A stretch of DNA of 64,000 nucleotides, from NCBI RefSeq assembly GCF_900104115.1, contig NZ_FNJM01000004.1, positions 1 through 64,000 of the forward strand, in the 5' to 3' direction. The stretch is from Clostridium gasigenes. Lineage in GTDB: Bacteria; Bacillota; Clostridia; Clostridiales; Clostridiaceae. The notes below the pieces were generated by a model that did no database searches, had not been told where the DNA came from, and saw nothing but the letters and a program-made list of their open reading frames with translations. Of the stretch, positions 1 through 8,679 are shown in pieces (position 1 is the first letter of the stretch; each line of letters begins with the position of its first letter). A program made the translations under genes and the position numbers.

Positions 1-257
1 ATATCATATAAAGAACCTTCACCGTTGATATAATCCGTTATTGCTTTAATCTTAAGTTCATGTGAATAATGTTTATTTCTACTATTACTTATTAATCCAT
101 CCACTCCAAAAGCCTTATATTTACGTATCCATTCCTCAACCGAGAAGCTAGAAACTTGTAGTTGATAAGCTATTTGCCCTACACTTATTTTTCCTGATAA
201 ATACTCCTTAACAACCTCTATCTTAATTTCTGACAATATTTTAGTTTTTCTTTCCAT
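1..257 (-). CDS. IS3-family transposase OrfA, N-terminal part (runs off the window)
   Basis: The frame opens at ATG 257-255 and stays open to the window edge (85 complete codons). The product begins MERKTKILSEIKIEVVKEYL and contains a helix-turn-helix of the transposase_8/IS150 OrfA type, then a second basic segment (residues about 45-80: KYKAFGVDGL..., SHELKIKAITDYI), typical of the two HTH units of IS150-like OrfA. In the family OrfA binds the IS ends and is fused to the DDE domain of OrfB by frameshifting. OrfB is not visible here. The ribosome binding site is weak (GGGAGC, 9 nt upstream). Confidence 0.75.
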   Translation of the reverse strand, partial: MERKTKILSEIKIEVVKEYLSGKISVGQIAYQLQVSSFSVEEWIRKYKAFGVDGLISNSRNKHYSHELKIKAITDYINGEGSLYD

Positions 258-320
258 AATAAAATGCTCCCTCTATATAAACAGTTTTTATTATTTCAAC
301 TGTCTACTATAAAGGGAGCA
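1..320 (-). mobile_element. Left end of an IS3-family (IS150-like) insertion sequence, cut by the window edge
   Basis: The segment holds the start of a transposase orfA (next entry) and, upstream of it, a terminal sequence reading TGCTCCCTTTATAGTAGACA on the minus strand from position 320. The TG...CA style end and the orfA type fit the IS150 group of IS3. A second, similar TGCTCCCTCTATATAAACAG stretch lies inverted at 264-283, so the IS tip is itself an imperfect hairpin. The other end, orfB and any target duplication lie outside the window, so completeness cannot be judged. Confidence 0.7.
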
Positions 321-350
321 TATCAAACAACTAGTCTTTTTTGAAAATTT

Positions 351-1448
351 CTATTTTATAAGGTCATCTGCAATATCAACTATTTTTTCTTTAGAATAAG
401 TTGAAGCTAGCTTAGCTAGTTTATTACGCATTTGTTCTAATAATGCAGGGTTATCTAAAAGATTGTCTACATTTAGATTCAATTCTAAAAGATTATCTAC
501 ATATAGGGCATATCCATTTGAAGTTAAAAAATCTGTATTTTGCATTTCTTGGCCTGGAATACAAAACGGAATTATAATAGGTAAGGTTTTATTAATGGCT
601 TCAGTTATGGTTAAGCCACCAGGTTTAGTTATTATTAAATCTGAATAATCCATTAAGGATGCAATATCTTTAGAAAAACCAAGAATATGAAGTTTTTTAT
701 CTTTTATTCTATTCTTATATTCATTAGATAGACTGTCCTTTAATTTATTATTATTTCCACATACTACTGTAATTCTAAGTTTATGAGAATTATTAAGTAA
801 TTCTTTAACTACGTAGGATATATTTTTAAGTCCCATACTTCCGCTCATTAAAAGAATGTTAAAGTAATCTTCATCTTTAGTAGATAGGAGTCCAGGAACT
901 ATATTAAGGAATTCTTCTTTTACAGGTATTCCATAAGCAAAAATTTTATTGGAGTCTATACCTTTTTCAATAAGACTTTCCTTTGTGTTTTCGCTACCAG
1001 TTATATAAACATTAATATTACTATCTATATAAGTGCCGTGAGCCTTAAAATCAGTTACTATAGAAATTGCAGGTATATTTAAGCCTTTTCTTTTTAAGGT
1101 TCCAATTATGTTTACTGCGTATGGGTGTGTAAGTAATATTACATCTGGTTTAATTTTATTAATAAGTTTTAGAACTTTTTTATTCGTAAATAAAAAAAGT
1201 AATGATAAAAGCTTATTATTGAATGGACCATCAGTTAGTTTATAAGAAATTCCATAAAGTTTAGGAAATATAGAGGCAAGAACCTCATAACCCCCCACTA
1301 AAATAGTGTCTAAAAATTTACCATTACTTTTTAAAAAATCATTTTTTATTACTTCATATCCTCTTGCTTTAAAATTTTCTGCAATAGAATTAGCAGCTTG
1401 ATTATGACCTTCTCCTGTAGAAGCTGTTAAAATTAAAATCTTTTTCAT
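351..1448 (-). CDS. UgtP/MGDG-synthase-like diacylglycerol glycosyltransferase
   Basis: A 365-residue GT28-type glycosyltransferase. The N-terminal half matches the MGDG-synthase domain (TASTGEGHNQAA at residues 8-19, the membrane/acceptor side). The C-terminal half is a glycosyltransferase-28 C domain with the nucleotide-sugar motif ITKPGGLTITEA. The order and length agree with Bacillus UgtP, which moves glucose from UDP-glucose to diacylglycerol to make glycolipids and lipoteichoic acid anchors on the inner membrane face. The sugar and processivity in this organism cannot be read from sequence. The gene stands alone, with an IS end 31 bp beyond its stop codon; no clear terminator lies between them. 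Confidence 0.85.
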   Translation of the reverse strand: MKKILILTASTGEGHNQAANSIAENFKARGYEVIKNDFLKSNGKFLDTILVGGYEVLASIFPKLYGISYKLTDGPFNNKLLSLLFLFTNKKVLKLINKIKPDVILLTHPYAVNIIGTLKRKGLNIPAISIVTDFKAHGTYIDSNINVYITGSENTKESLIEKGIDSNKIFAYGIPVKEEFLNIVPGLLSTKDEDYFNILLMSGSMGLKNISYVVKELLNNSHKLRITVVCGNNNKLKDSLSNEYKNRIKDKKLHILGFSKDIASLMDYSDLIITKPGGLTITEAINKTLPIIIPFCIPGQEMQNTDFLTSNGYALYVDNLLELNLNVDNLLDNPALLEQMRNKLAKLASTYSKEKIVDIADDLIK

Positions 1449-1476
1449 ATATCATTACACTCACTTTTCATAAACT

Positions 1477-1538
1477 TAGGCACTTTCAAAAAAATAATAG
1501 ATCAATTTGATAGGCTATTATTTTTTTCAAGTGCCTTA
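1477..1538. repeat. Dispersed nested hairpin, copy A
   Basis: Outer arms AGGCACTTTC and CAAGTGCCT enclose A-rich/T-rich tracts and an inner stem ATAATAGATCA...TAGGCTATTAT. It lies between rpmE and the glycosyltransferase gene (both minus strand) and can act as a terminator in either direction. It is one of the best-preserved copies of the family described in the findings. Confidence 0.85.
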
Positions 1539-1548
1539 ATTATTTTTA

Positions 1549-1607
1549 ATAAGGTATCTTCAAAAAACTAGTCAATATGTTGATATGTCTTATTATTTAT
1601 TTTAACA
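1549..1607. repeat. Decayed copy of the dispersed hairpin
   Basis: AAGGTATCTTCAAAAAACTAG resembles the left arm of the hairpin family, and TCTTATTATTTATTTT resembles a worn right arm, but the outer right arm is gone. It sits 10 bp from copy A, so two insertions or a duplication may have occurred here. Confidence 0.4.
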
Positions 1608-1663
1608 TTAATTAGTATAATATAACATTATTATCTATTAAATAGTAGTAGAATATTTTTAGA

Positions 1664-1695
1664 TAAGAAAAATGGGAAAGAACATGTCTTTCCCA
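1664..1695 (-). terminator. Rho-independent terminator of rpmE
   Basis: Read on the minus strand, a 9-bp perfect stem (TGGGAAAGA / TCTTTCCCA, loop 5) is followed by TTTTTCTT. It begins 14 bp after the rpmE stop codon. Confidence 0.85.
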
Positions 1696-1708
1696 GAATT
1701 TCTTATTC

Positions 1709-1915
1709 TTATTTGTTAAGATTAAATCTTTTGTTGAATTTATCAACTCTTCCACCAATATCAATTAGTTTTTGCTTGCCAGTGAAGAATGGGTGGCATT
1801 TAGAGCATATTTCTACTTTAAGTTCATCTTTAACTGAACCAGTTTCAAAGGAATTTCCACATGCACACTTAACCACTGCGTTGTGGTTATATTCTGGATG
1901 TATGCCTTCTCTCAT
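1709..1915 (-). CDS. rpmE: 50S ribosomal protein L31 (zinc-binding form)
   Basis: A 68-residue protein starting [10 protein letters not shown], the usual L31 start. Four cysteines (CAC ... CSKC, residues about 17-40) form the zinc-ribbon of the C+ type L31. The C-terminus [11 protein letters not shown] is also typical. The start is ATG 1915-1913, preceded by GAGGTG at 1922-1927 with 6-nt spacing; a GTG inside that ribosome binding site would add three residues but is less likely. It is a single-gene unit with its own promoter (1972-2000) and terminator. In the large subunit L31 bridges to the small subunit head, and the zinc form is normally replaced under zinc limitation. Confidence 0.97.
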   Translation of the reverse strand: MREGIHPEYNHNAVVKCACGNSFETGSVKDELKVEICSKCHPFFTGKQKLIDIGGRVDKFNKRFNLNK

Positions 1916-1971
1916 ATTTTTCACCTCGTTTCTAAATTTGTGACCTTACGGTTTGTTCAAATAACTTTTAA

Positions 1972-2000
1972 ATTATAGCATATGGTCAAAAAACAGTCAA
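1972..2000 (-). promoter_or_regulatory. Sigma-A promoter of rpmE
   Basis: On the minus strand TTGACT (2000-1995) is followed after 17 bp by TATAAT (1977-1972). It points toward rpmE, about 55 bp upstream of the start codon. Confidence 0.75.
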
Positions 2001-2101
2001 GTTTTGAAGTGGTTAATACTCAAAAAAATGTCTTTTTAAAGGGATATTTAAATGCTATAATCGATATATATATATACGCAGTGATAAAGGAGAAATTTTA
2101 A

Positions 2102-2686
2102 ATGAGTAAATTATATTTTAGATATGGAGCTATGAATTCAGGTAAATCAACACATCTTATGCAAGTAGCTCATAATTATAAAGAAAGAGGAATGAATTCT
2201 TTACTTTTAAAACCATCTACAGATAAAAAAGGTGGGGAAAAGGTAGTTTCAAGGCTTGGAGTAGAAAGAAAAGTAGATATACTTGTAGCAGAGGACGATG
2301 ATATATTTAAAAATGTTGAAGCATTGTATAAAGAAAAAGGTAAAATTGATTGTTTACTTGTGGATGAGGTTCAATTTTTAAAAAGTATACAAATAGATCA
2401 ATTATTTGAGGTGGCAGTAGGGCTAGATATACCTGTTATATGTTATGGATTAAGAACAGATTTCAAAACACAGGGGTTTGAGGGCAGTACAAGATTACTT
2501 TTAATTGCTCATACAATAGAAGAAATGAAAACTATATGTAAGTGTGGCAGAAAGGCTTTGTTTAATGGAAGAAAAATAAACGATAAATTTGTATTTGAAG
2601 GTCAACAAATAGCCATAGATAATATAGATAACGTAGAATATGAATCTCTTTGTGGGCATTGCTTCTTTAAATATAAGAAAAGTTAG
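2102..2686 (+). CDS. tdk: Thymidine kinase (type II)
   Basis: A 194-residue salvage enzyme that phosphorylates thymidine with ATP. The P-loop GAMNSGKST is at residues 9-17, the DEVQF motif (Walker B, Mg2+) near residue 88, and a zinc-binding lasso with CKC and CGHC cysteine pairs lies in the C-terminal third. Start ATG 2102 follows AAGGAGA with 8-nt spacing. The TAG stop at 2684-2686 is at the same time the first triplet of a half hairpin repeat (TAGGGAGTTTCAAAAAAC). The fusion gene starts 35 bp later, so co-transcription is likely. Confidence 0.96.
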   Translation: MSKLYFRYGAMNSGKSTHLMQVAHNYKERGMNSLLLKPSTDKKGGEKVVSRLGVERKVDILVAEDDDIFKNVEALYKEKGKIDCLLVDEVQFLKSIQIDQLFEVAVGLDIPVICYGLRTDFKTQGFEGSTRLLLIAHTIEEMKTICKCGRKALFNGRKINDKFVFEGQQIAIDNIDNVEYESLCGHCFFKYKKS

Positions 2687-2710
2687 GGAGTTTCAAAAAA
2701 CTAATGGAAT
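2684..2710. repeat. Half copy of the dispersed hairpin at the tdk stop codon
   Basis: TAGGGAGTTTCAAAAAACTA matches the left arm of the repeat family (TAGGCACTTTCAAAAAAATA) and begins exactly at the tdk stop codon. No right arm is present. Confidence 0.4.
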
Positions 2711-2721
2711 GAGGGATTTAT

Positions 2722-4482
2722 ATGAAAAAGACTAGTGTTGGGGGTCAAGCTGTTATTGAAGGTGTAATGATGCGCGGCAGCAGCGGACTTGCTACAGCAG
2801 TTAGAACTCCAAAAGGAAATATAGAGATAGATTTTCAAAAAGTGGTTTCAATAACTAAGAAACATAAGATTCTAAATATACCTTTTATAAGAGGGATATT
2901 TATACTTATAGACTCATTAATAATAGGAATAAAAACTCTTAATTATTCAGCTTCATTTTTTGAAGAGACAGAGCCATCAAAATTTGAAGACTGGCTTAAA
3001 GGTAAATTTGGAGAAAAAAGTAATGATATAATTATTGGAATGACAATGACATTATCAATGGTGATTGCAGTAGTATTATTTATGGCAATACCAACAGGGG
3101 TAGCATCTTTGTTTAAGGGCTTTGGACTAACACCTATAGCACTTAATTTAATAGAGGCAGTAATTAGGATTATAATATTAATCGCTTATATTTATGGAAT
3201 TAGCCAAATGGAGGATATATTCAGAGTGTTCCAATATCATGGTGCAGAACATAAGACAATATTTTGTTATGAAGCTGAAGAAGAGCTAACTGTAGAAAAT
3301 GTTAAGAAATATGGTAGATTCCATCCAAGATGTGGAACAAATTTTCTGTTCTTAATTATGATGGTAAGTGTAGTTATTTTTACATTTACAGGTTGGGGAA
3401 GTTTTATACAACGATTAGGGCTAAGAATAGTTTTAATTCCTATAATATCAGGTATAACTTATGAAATTATTAAATGGCTAGGTAAAAGTAATAGCAAATT
3501 GGCACAAATAATTTCATATCCAGGTTTAAAATTGCAAGGATTAACAACTAGGGAACCTGATGATTCACAAATAGAGGTTGCTATTGCAGCACTTCTAGCA
3601 GCAGAAGGTCTTGAAGAACCAGAAAAGACAATTGGAGAATTGTTACAGTTTGGAGTAGAAAAACTTAAAAAAGTAGAAATAGATACTTATATTTTAGATA
3701 CCCAATTATTATTAGGTAAGATTATAGAACGTGATAGAATATATATTATAACTAATAGAGATGAAAAAATAAATAATAAGTTTAAAAAAGATTATTTAGA
3801 GTTAGTAAACAAAAGAGTTAAAAAGATGCCTATAAGTTATATATTAGGTGAAACTGAATTTATGGGTCTAGATTTATATGTGGAAGAAGGTGTATTAATA
3901 CCAAGAGCTGATACTGAAGTGTTAGTTGAAGAGGTATTAAAGTTAATTTCTAAGGATAAAGAAGTAAAAGTTTGTGATTTATGTTGTGGAAGTGGCGCAA
4001 TAGGTATAGCACTTGCACATTATAGAAATAATATAAACATAGATTTGATAGATTATTATAAAGTGCCAGAAAAAATAACTATAAAAAATTTAAATAGACA
4101 TAATTTAAATGAGAGAGCAACATTTATAAAAAGTAATCTATTAGAAAAACCTATAGAAGATAATAAAAAATATGATTTAATAGTCTCAAATCCACCATAT
4201 ATAGAAGAAAAAGTTATAGATACATTGATGGATGATGTAAAAAATTATGAACCTCATACAGCTTTATCAGGTGGAGAGGATGGGTTATGCTTCTATAAGA
4301 GAATAATAGACGAAAGTAAAAATGTATTAAATGAAAATGGAATATTATCATTTGAGATAGGCCATGATCAAGCAGAGGAACTAAAAAAATTAATGACGGA
4401 TGCTGGTTTTAAGAATATTAGAGTCATTAAAGATTTATCAGGATTAGACAGAGTTGCAATAGGGGCTCTAATAGTTGATTAG
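2722..4482 (+). CDS. prmC: Fusion of a DUF1385 membrane protein with release factor glutamine methyltransferase PrmC
   Basis: A 586-residue two-domain protein. Residues 1 to about 298 are a DUF1385/YqhQ-type protein (VGGQAVIEGVMMRG start, several membrane helices, the conserved YHGAEHKT segment and the REPDDSQIEVAIAAL end). Residues about 303-586 are a full PrmC/HemK enzyme: N-terminal helical bundle, SAM site DLCCGSGAIG (about 418-427) and the catalytic NPPY at about 490-493. PrmC methylates the glutamine of the GGQ motif in release factors RF1 and RF2, and prfA lies 58 bp downstream. The SAM motif has CC where many family members have GT. There is no stop codon or internal ribosome site between the domains, so the methyltransferase is probably tethered to the membrane. 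The role of DUF1385 is unknown. Confidence 0.93.
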   Translation: MKKTSVGGQAVIEGVMMRGSSGLATAVRTPKGNIEIDFQKVVSITKKHKILNIPFIRGIFILIDSLIIGIKTLNYSASFFEETEPSKFEDWLKGKFGEKSNDIIIGMTMTLSMVIAVVLFMAIPTGVASLFKGFGLTPIALNLIEAVIRIIILIAYIYGISQMEDIFRVFQYHGAEHKTIFCYEAEEELTVENVKKYGRFHPRCGTNFLFLIMMVSVVIFTFTGWGSFIQRLGLRIVLIPIISGITYEIIKWLGKSNSKLAQIISYPGLKLQGLTTREPDDSQIEVAIAALLAAEGLEEPEKTIGELLQFGVEKLKKVEIDTYILDTQLLLGKIIERDRIYIITNRDEKINNKFKKDYLELVNKRVKKMPISYILGETEFMGLDLYVEEGVLIPRADTEVLVEEVLKLISKDKEVKVCDLCCGSGAIGIALAHYRNNINIDLIDYYKVPEKITIKNLNRHNLNERATFIKSNLLEKPIEDNKKYDLIVSNPPYIEEKVIDTLMDDVKNYEPHTALSGGEDGLCFYKRIIDESKNVLNENGILSFEIGHDQAEELKKLMTDAGFKNIRVIKDLSGLDRVAIGALIVD

Positions 4483-4540
4483 TAGAGGCTTATTGTGATA
4501 TAATACAGCAATGTAAAAAAATAGAGTACGGAGTGATAGC

Positions 4541-5626
4541 ATGTTATTAGATAAACTAGCTTTTATAGAAAATAAATATGATGAATTATCAGTGAAAATA
4601 TCAGACCCTTCAATTATGGCAAATCAAAATGAATGGAGAAAGCTTTGCAAGGAGCACTCAGATTTAGAAATTGTAGTTACAGCTTATAGAGAGTATAGAG
4701 ATGTAACAGAAGAATTACAATCAAATAAAGAAATGCTAAATGATGAAAGTGATAGAGAAATGAGAGAAATGCTAAATGAAGAAATTTCTGACCTTACAAA
4801 AAAAGAGGTAGAATTAGCAGATAAAATACAAATTTTATTACTACCAAAAGACCCTAATGATGATAAAAATGTTTTTGTTGAAATTAGAGGTGGAGCTGGT
4901 GGTGATGAAGCCGCTCTTTTCTCATATAATCTTTTTAGAATGTACACAAGATATGCAGAAACGCAAAGATGGACTACTGAAATAATGAGTTTAAACGAAA
5001 ATGATATCGGTGGATTCAAAGAAGTAGTATTTATGATTAAGGGAAATGGAGCATATTCAAAACTTAAATATGAAAGTGGAGTGCACAGAGTTCAAAGAGT
5101 TCCAGAGACTGAATCAAGTGGTAGAATACATACATCTACAGCAACTGTAGCTGTTCTTCCAGAAGTTGACGATGTTGAAATAAAAATAGAAGATAAAGAT
5201 TTAAGAATAGATACGTACAGATCTTCAGGTAACGGTGGTCAATGTGTAAATACAACCGATTCAGCTGTAAGAATAACTCATATACCATCTGGAGTTGTTG
5301 TTGCATGTCAAGATGAAAAATCACAACTTAAAAACAAAGAAAAAGCTATGAAGGTTTTAAGATCAAGATTATTTGATGCAGCACAAGCAGAGAGATCAGC
5401 CGGGATTGCTGAAGATAGAAGAAGTCAAGTTGGTTCAGGGGATAGAAGTGAAAGAATAAGAACATATAACTATCCACAAGGAAGAGTAACTGATCATAGA
5501 ATAGGATTAACTTTATATAAATTAGAAAGTTATTTAAGTGGAGATATACAAGAAGTAATTAATGCATTAATTACAGCAGATCAAGCAGAGAAAATGAAGA
5601 AAATGGGAAATACTGATACTATTTAG
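4541..5626 (+). CDS. prfA: Peptide chain release factor 1
   Basis: A 361-residue class I release factor. The anticodon-like P-x-T tripeptide is seen as VPETESSGR, and the catalytic GGQ is at residues 232-234 within [14 protein letters not shown]. It releases peptides at UAA and UAG codons; the glutamine is the target of PrmC, encoded just upstream. Start ATG 4541 has an ACGGAGTG ribosome site. Length and domains are standard. Confidence 0.98.
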   Translation: MLLDKLAFIENKYDELSVKISDPSIMANQNEWRKLCKEHSDLEIVVTAYREYRDVTEELQSNKEMLNDESDREMREMLNEEISDLTKKEVELADKIQILLLPKDPNDDKNVFVEIRGGAGGDEAALFSYNLFRMYTRYAETQRWTTEIMSLNENDIGGFKEVVFMIKGNGAYSKLKYESGVHRVQRVPETESSGRIHTSTATVAVLPEVDDVEIKIEDKDLRIDTYRSSGNGGQCVNTTDSAVRITHIPSGVVVACQDEKSQLKNKEKAMKVLRSRLFDAAQAERSAGIAEDRRSQVGSGDRSERIRTYNYPQGRVTDHRIGLTLYKLESYLSGDIQEVINALITADQAEKMKKMGNTDTI

Positions 5627-5651
5627 TATTAGTTGGCATCTAAAAATCCTT

Positions 5652-5719
5652 AAGGAGCTGAAAGAAAATAACAAGTCAGAGAATCTAATCTTACTAGTTA
5701 TTTTTTTGAAGCTCCCTTA
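5652..5719. repeat. Dispersed nested hairpin, copy C, after prfA
   Basis: Outer arms AAGGAGCTGAAAG and GAAGCTCCCTT, inner stem AATAACAAGT...ACTAGTTATT. The outer stem sequence differs from the majority copy (GGAGCT/AGCTCC instead of GGCACTT/AAGTGCC) yet still pairs. It ends in a T-run on the plus strand and probably terminates prfA. A second small stem (CCTTACGTT / AACGTAGGG, 5715-5736) follows directly. Confidence 0.8.
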
Positions 5720-5761
5720 CGTTATAAAACGTAGGGCTTTTAGAATAATTGGAGGTAAAGT

Positions 5762-6349
5762 ATGAATATAAATAAGGCTTTGAAAAAAGAAAGTAAAAGT
5801 AAGAATCAATTATTTACAGTGATGATATTACTTTTCATAACTCTTCCTTTAACAGCCTATTTATCAGGAATACAATCTCTATTTTTATGGATATATTTAG
5901 GGTTTATAGAGTTGCTGATAATATTGAAAATTATAATAAAGTTAAATTATCATGGATTAAAATTTGTATGTAATAATAATAGACTAAAAATAAAAAGTGG
6001 ATTATTTATAAAAGAAAGTTTAATATTATGTGATAAAGTTGCATTAGTTCATACTAGTAAAGAAAAGGATGAATTAGAAATTATTATTGTTACAGCAGTA
6101 AATTTTAAAAATAGAGGATTAAAACCTATAACACAAGGATTTATAAAGAAGTATTCCGAAGGTGCAGAAGAATATTTAAAAATAAAAAAATTAACACCTG
6201 AACATGTATTTTATTTTCAGGTAGTTAGAAAAGGTGCTCTTAAAAAGTACGAGTTACTTGATGCTATTTATAAAAATTGTGTTAGAGCTACATATACCTC
6301 ATCAGCTATTGAAAATATAAAAATAGCTAGAGGTCAAATTGATATTTAG
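5762..6349 (+). CDS. Membrane protein of unknown function
   Basis: A 195-residue protein I do not recognise. Two hydrophobic helices (about residues 18-37 and 41-62) are followed by a soluble part rich in Lys and beta-prone segments (VCNNNRLKIKSGLFIK..., about 75-195), vaguely like a small PH-type domain behind a membrane hairpin; that likeness is only an impression. Start ATG 5762 follows GGAGG with good spacing. It lies between prfA and the t6A synthase gene. Its TAG stop (6347-6349) is also the first triplet of a hairpin-repeat half copy (TAGGCAACTGAAAAAATAAT). Confidence 0.8.
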   Translation: MNINKALKKESKSKNQLFTVMILLFITLPLTAYLSGIQSLFLWIYLGFIELLIILKIIIKLNYHGLKFVCNNNRLKIKSGLFIKESLILCDKVALVHTSKEKDELEIIIVTAVNFKNRGLKPITQGFIKKYSEGAEEYLKIKKLTPEHVFYFQVVRKGALKKYELLDAIYKNCVRATYTSSAIENIKIARGQIDI

Positions 6350-6386
6350 GCAACTGAAAAAATAATCCCGATTATAGAAGAACATT
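6347..6386. repeat. Half copy of the dispersed hairpin at a stop codon
   Basis: TAGGCAACTGAAAAAATAAT matches the left arm of the family and starts at the stop codon of the preceding gene. It is followed at once by a full copy at 6387. Confidence 0.5.
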
Positions 6387-6445
6387 AAGACACTTTTAAA
6401 AAAATAATAGACCAATTGTTAGTCTATTATTTTTTCAAGTGCCTA
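6387..6445. repeat. Dispersed nested hairpin, copy D
   Basis: AAGACACTTTTAAAAAAATA... with inner stem AATAGACCAA/TTAGTCTATT and right arm TTTTTTCAAGTGCCTAA. Near-consensus copy. Its right arm GTGCCTAAAATAAAG contains an in-frame GTG that could be mistaken for the start of the next gene. Confidence 0.85.
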
Positions 6446-6465
6446 AAATAAAGAAGGTAGATATT

Positions 6466-7515
6466 TTGCAAACAAAGGTAGCTATAATAAAAGATATAGA
6501 AAATGATAATAAATATATAAAAGAAGCCGCAAACATTATTCAAAATAATGGTACAGTAGCATTCCCAACAGAAACAGTTTATGGGCTAGGAGCAAATGCA
6601 TTAGATCCTCAAGCTGTTTCAAAAATATTTAAGGCAAAGGGTAGACCTCAAGATAATCCATTAATTGTACATGTTGCAAATAAGGATATAAGTGGTTTAG
6701 TTTTAACCATACCAGAAATTGCAAAAAAACTTATTGATAAATTTTGGCCAGGTCCTTTAACAATAATATTAGAAAAAAATAATATTATTCCTGATGCAAC
6801 AAGTGCAGGACTTAGTACAATAGGTATAAGGATGCCAAATAATGAAATAGCATTAAAGTTAATAGAGATGTCAAATAGACCAATAGCAGCACCTTCTGCT
6901 AATATATCAGGTAGACCAAGTCCAACAGAAGTTGAAAGATGTGTTGAAGATTTATATGGTAAGGTTGACTACATATTAGGTGGAAATAGAAGCGAGATTG
7001 GGGTAGAATCCACAATAGTAGATTGCACTGTTAACCCACCGGTGGTATTAAGACCTGGTGGAATAACCCTAGAAATGTTAAGAGAGTTTCATCCTGGGAT
7101 AAATATTGATGAGTCAATTAAAGGAAAACCTAGCCCTGATTTAAAGCCAAAGGCACCAGGAATGAAATATAGGCACTATGCACCAAGGGCTAAACTTAAA
7201 ATAATAAGTGGAAATAAAGAAAAAACTATTGATAAAATTAAAGAAATAGTAGACAATTATATAGAAAAAAATAAAAATGTAGCTATTTTATGCACAGACG
7301 AAAATGCGAATAAATTTCCAAAGGGTAAAATTATTTCTTTAGGAAGTGAGTTTATTTTAGCTGATATAGCTAAAAATATTTTTGAGGCTCTTAGAAGTTG
7401 TGATGATTTAGGTGTAGATTTAATTCTATGTGAAGCTTTTGAAGAAAAGGGTGTAGGAGTAGCTATTATGAATAGGCTAAATAAGGCAGCCGGATTTGAT
7501 ATAATAGAAGTTTAG
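6466..7515 (+). CDS. ywlC: L-threonylcarbamoyladenylate synthase (Sua5/YwlC)
   Basis: A 349-residue protein with a YrdC/Sua5 domain (residues about 15-200: TVAFPTETVYGLGANA, KAKGRPQDNPL, STIGIRMPN, APSANISGRPSPT) and the extra C-terminal Sua5 domain of about 140 residues. It makes threonylcarbamoyl-AMP from threonine, bicarbonate and ATP for t6A at tRNA position 37; the partners tsaB and tsaE are also in this window. I chose TTG 6466 because AAGAAGG (6451-6457) sits 8 nt upstream; the in-frame GTG at 6439 lies inside a repeat arm and lacks a ribosome site. The TAG stop is the first triplet of another repeat remnant. Confidence 0.95.
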   Translation: MQTKVAIIKDIENDNKYIKEAANIIQNNGTVAFPTETVYGLGANALDPQAVSKIFKAKGRPQDNPLIVHVANKDISGLVLTIPEIAKKLIDKFWPGPLTIILEKNNIIPDATSAGLSTIGIRMPNNEIALKLIEMSNRPIAAPSANISGRPSPTEVERCVEDLYGKVDYILGGNRSEIGVESTIVDCTVNPPVVLRPGGITLEMLREFHPGINIDESIKGKPSPDLKPKAPGMKYRHYAPRAKLKIISGNKEKTIDKIKEIVDNYIEKNKNVAILCTDENANKFPKGKIISLGSEFILADIAKNIFEALRSCDDLGVDLILCEAFEEKGVGVAIMNRLNKAAGFDIIEV

Positions 7516-7540
7516 GCATTTGATTTTTGAAGTGCCTTAA
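7512..7540. repeat. Shrunken copy of the dispersed hairpin at the ywlC stop
   Basis: AGGCATTTGATTTTTGAAGTGCCT: both outer arms are kept (AGGCA... / ...AGTGCCT) while the inner stem is deleted. The TAG of the left arm is the ywlC stop codon. Confidence 0.6.
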
Positions 7541-7562
7541 TAATTAGGAGGGATCTCTTATT

Positions 7563-8012
7563 ATGAAAATAGCAATAGGGTCAGACCACGGTGGAGTGGA
7601 TTTAAAAGAGGAAATAATAAACTTTTTAAAATCAGAGAACTATGATGTAAAAGATTTTGGGACAAATAGCAAGGCATCTTGCGATTATCCAGATTATGCA
7701 TTGAAAGTGGCAGAAGCTATAGTGGCTAAAGAATTTGAATTTGGTATATTAGTATGCGGTACGGGTATAGGTATAAGCATTGCTGCAAACAAGGTGCCGG
7801 GAATAAGAGCTGCTTTATGTTCAGATACATTTAGTGCACATGCAACTAGAGAACATAATAATGCAAATATATTAGCATTAGGGGCAAGATCTGTAGGCCC
7901 AGGGTTAGCATTAGATATAGTTAAAACTTTCTTAAATGCTAAATTCGAAGGTGATAGACATCAGGCAAGAATTGATAAAATAACAGCTATTGAAAAAAAA
8001 TATATTAAATAA
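7563..8012 (+). CDS. rpiB: Ribose 5-phosphate isomerase B
   Basis: A 149-residue RpiB/LacAB-type isomerase that interconverts ribose 5-phosphate and ribulose 5-phosphate. It shows the phosphate-binding start IGSDHGG, the catalytic loop VCGTGIGISIAANK with the active-site Cys, and the HNNANILALGAR signature. Start ATG 7563 follows AGGAGGG. It leads upp by 24 bp, so the two probably share a transcript linking pentose phosphate and pyrimidine salvage. Confidence 0.97.
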   Translation: MKIAIGSDHGGVDLKEEIINFLKSENYDVKDFGTNSKASCDYPDYALKVAEAIVAKEFEFGILVCGTGIGISIAANKVPGIRAALCSDTFSAHATREHNNANILALGARSVGPGLALDIVKTFLNAKFEGDRHQARIDKITAIEKKYIK

Positions 8013-8036
8013 TAAAACATATTGGAGGAATTTTTA

Positions 8037-8666
8037 ATGAGCAGAGTAATACAAGTAGAACATCCATTAATACTTCATAAATTAGCTTTTATAAGAAGTA
8101 AGAATACAGGTGCTAAAGATTTTAGGGAATTAGTTGAAGAAGTTTCAATGCTTATGGCATATGAAGTAACTAGAGATTTGGCTACAGAAGAAGTAGAAAT
8201 CGAAACACCAATTTGCAAAACAAAGTGTAAAATGTTATCAGGAAAGAAAATAGCTATAGTTCCAATACTAAGAGCAGGTCTTGGTATGGTGGATGGAATG
8301 TTAAAACTAATTCCAGCAGCTAAAATTGGACATATAGGTTTATACAGAGATGAAGAAACACTTCAACCAGTAGAATATTTCTGTAAATTACCACAAGATA
8401 TTGCAGAAAGAGATGTAATGGTTGTAGACCCTATGCTTGCAACGGGAGGATCAGCTGCAGATGCTCTTACTTTATTAAAGAAAAAGGGTGCTAAGAACCT
8501 AAGACTTGTATGTTTAATATCATCACCAGAAGGTATTAAACTTGTACAAGAAACTCATCCAGATGTAGACATATATGTAGCTGGGATAGATGAAAGGTTA
8601 AATGAAAAGGGATATATAATACCAGGTCTTGGAGATGCTGGGGATAGATTATACGGAACAAAATAA
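8037..8666 (+). CDS. upp: Uracil phosphoribosyltransferase
   Basis: A 209-residue enzyme converting uracil plus PRPP to UMP. The PRPP loop [17 protein letters not shown] and the uracil-binding [16 protein letters not shown] C-terminus (here [12 protein letters not shown]) are present. Start ATG 8037 is set by TTGGAGGAA 10 nt upstream; an upstream in-frame TTG at 8022 overlaps the ribosome site and is rejected. A long hairpin (8736-8770) follows the gene. Confidence 0.97.
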   Translation: MSRVIQVEHPLILHKLAFIRSKNTGAKDFRELVEEVSMLMAYEVTRDLATEEVEIETPICKTKCKMLSGKKIAIVPILRAGLGMVDGMLKLIPAAKIGHIGLYRDEETLQPVEYFCKLPQDIAERDVMVVDPMLATGGSAADALTLLKKKGAKNLRLVCLISSPEGIKLVQETHPDVDIYVAGIDERLNEKGYIIPGLGDAGDRLYGTK

Positions 8667-8679
8667 TTTAATAATTATA

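Noticed and set aside
1561..1660. Possible small gene between rpmE and the glycosyltransferase
   Set aside because: No start codon with ribosome site; the stretch is AT-rich and partly repeat-derived.
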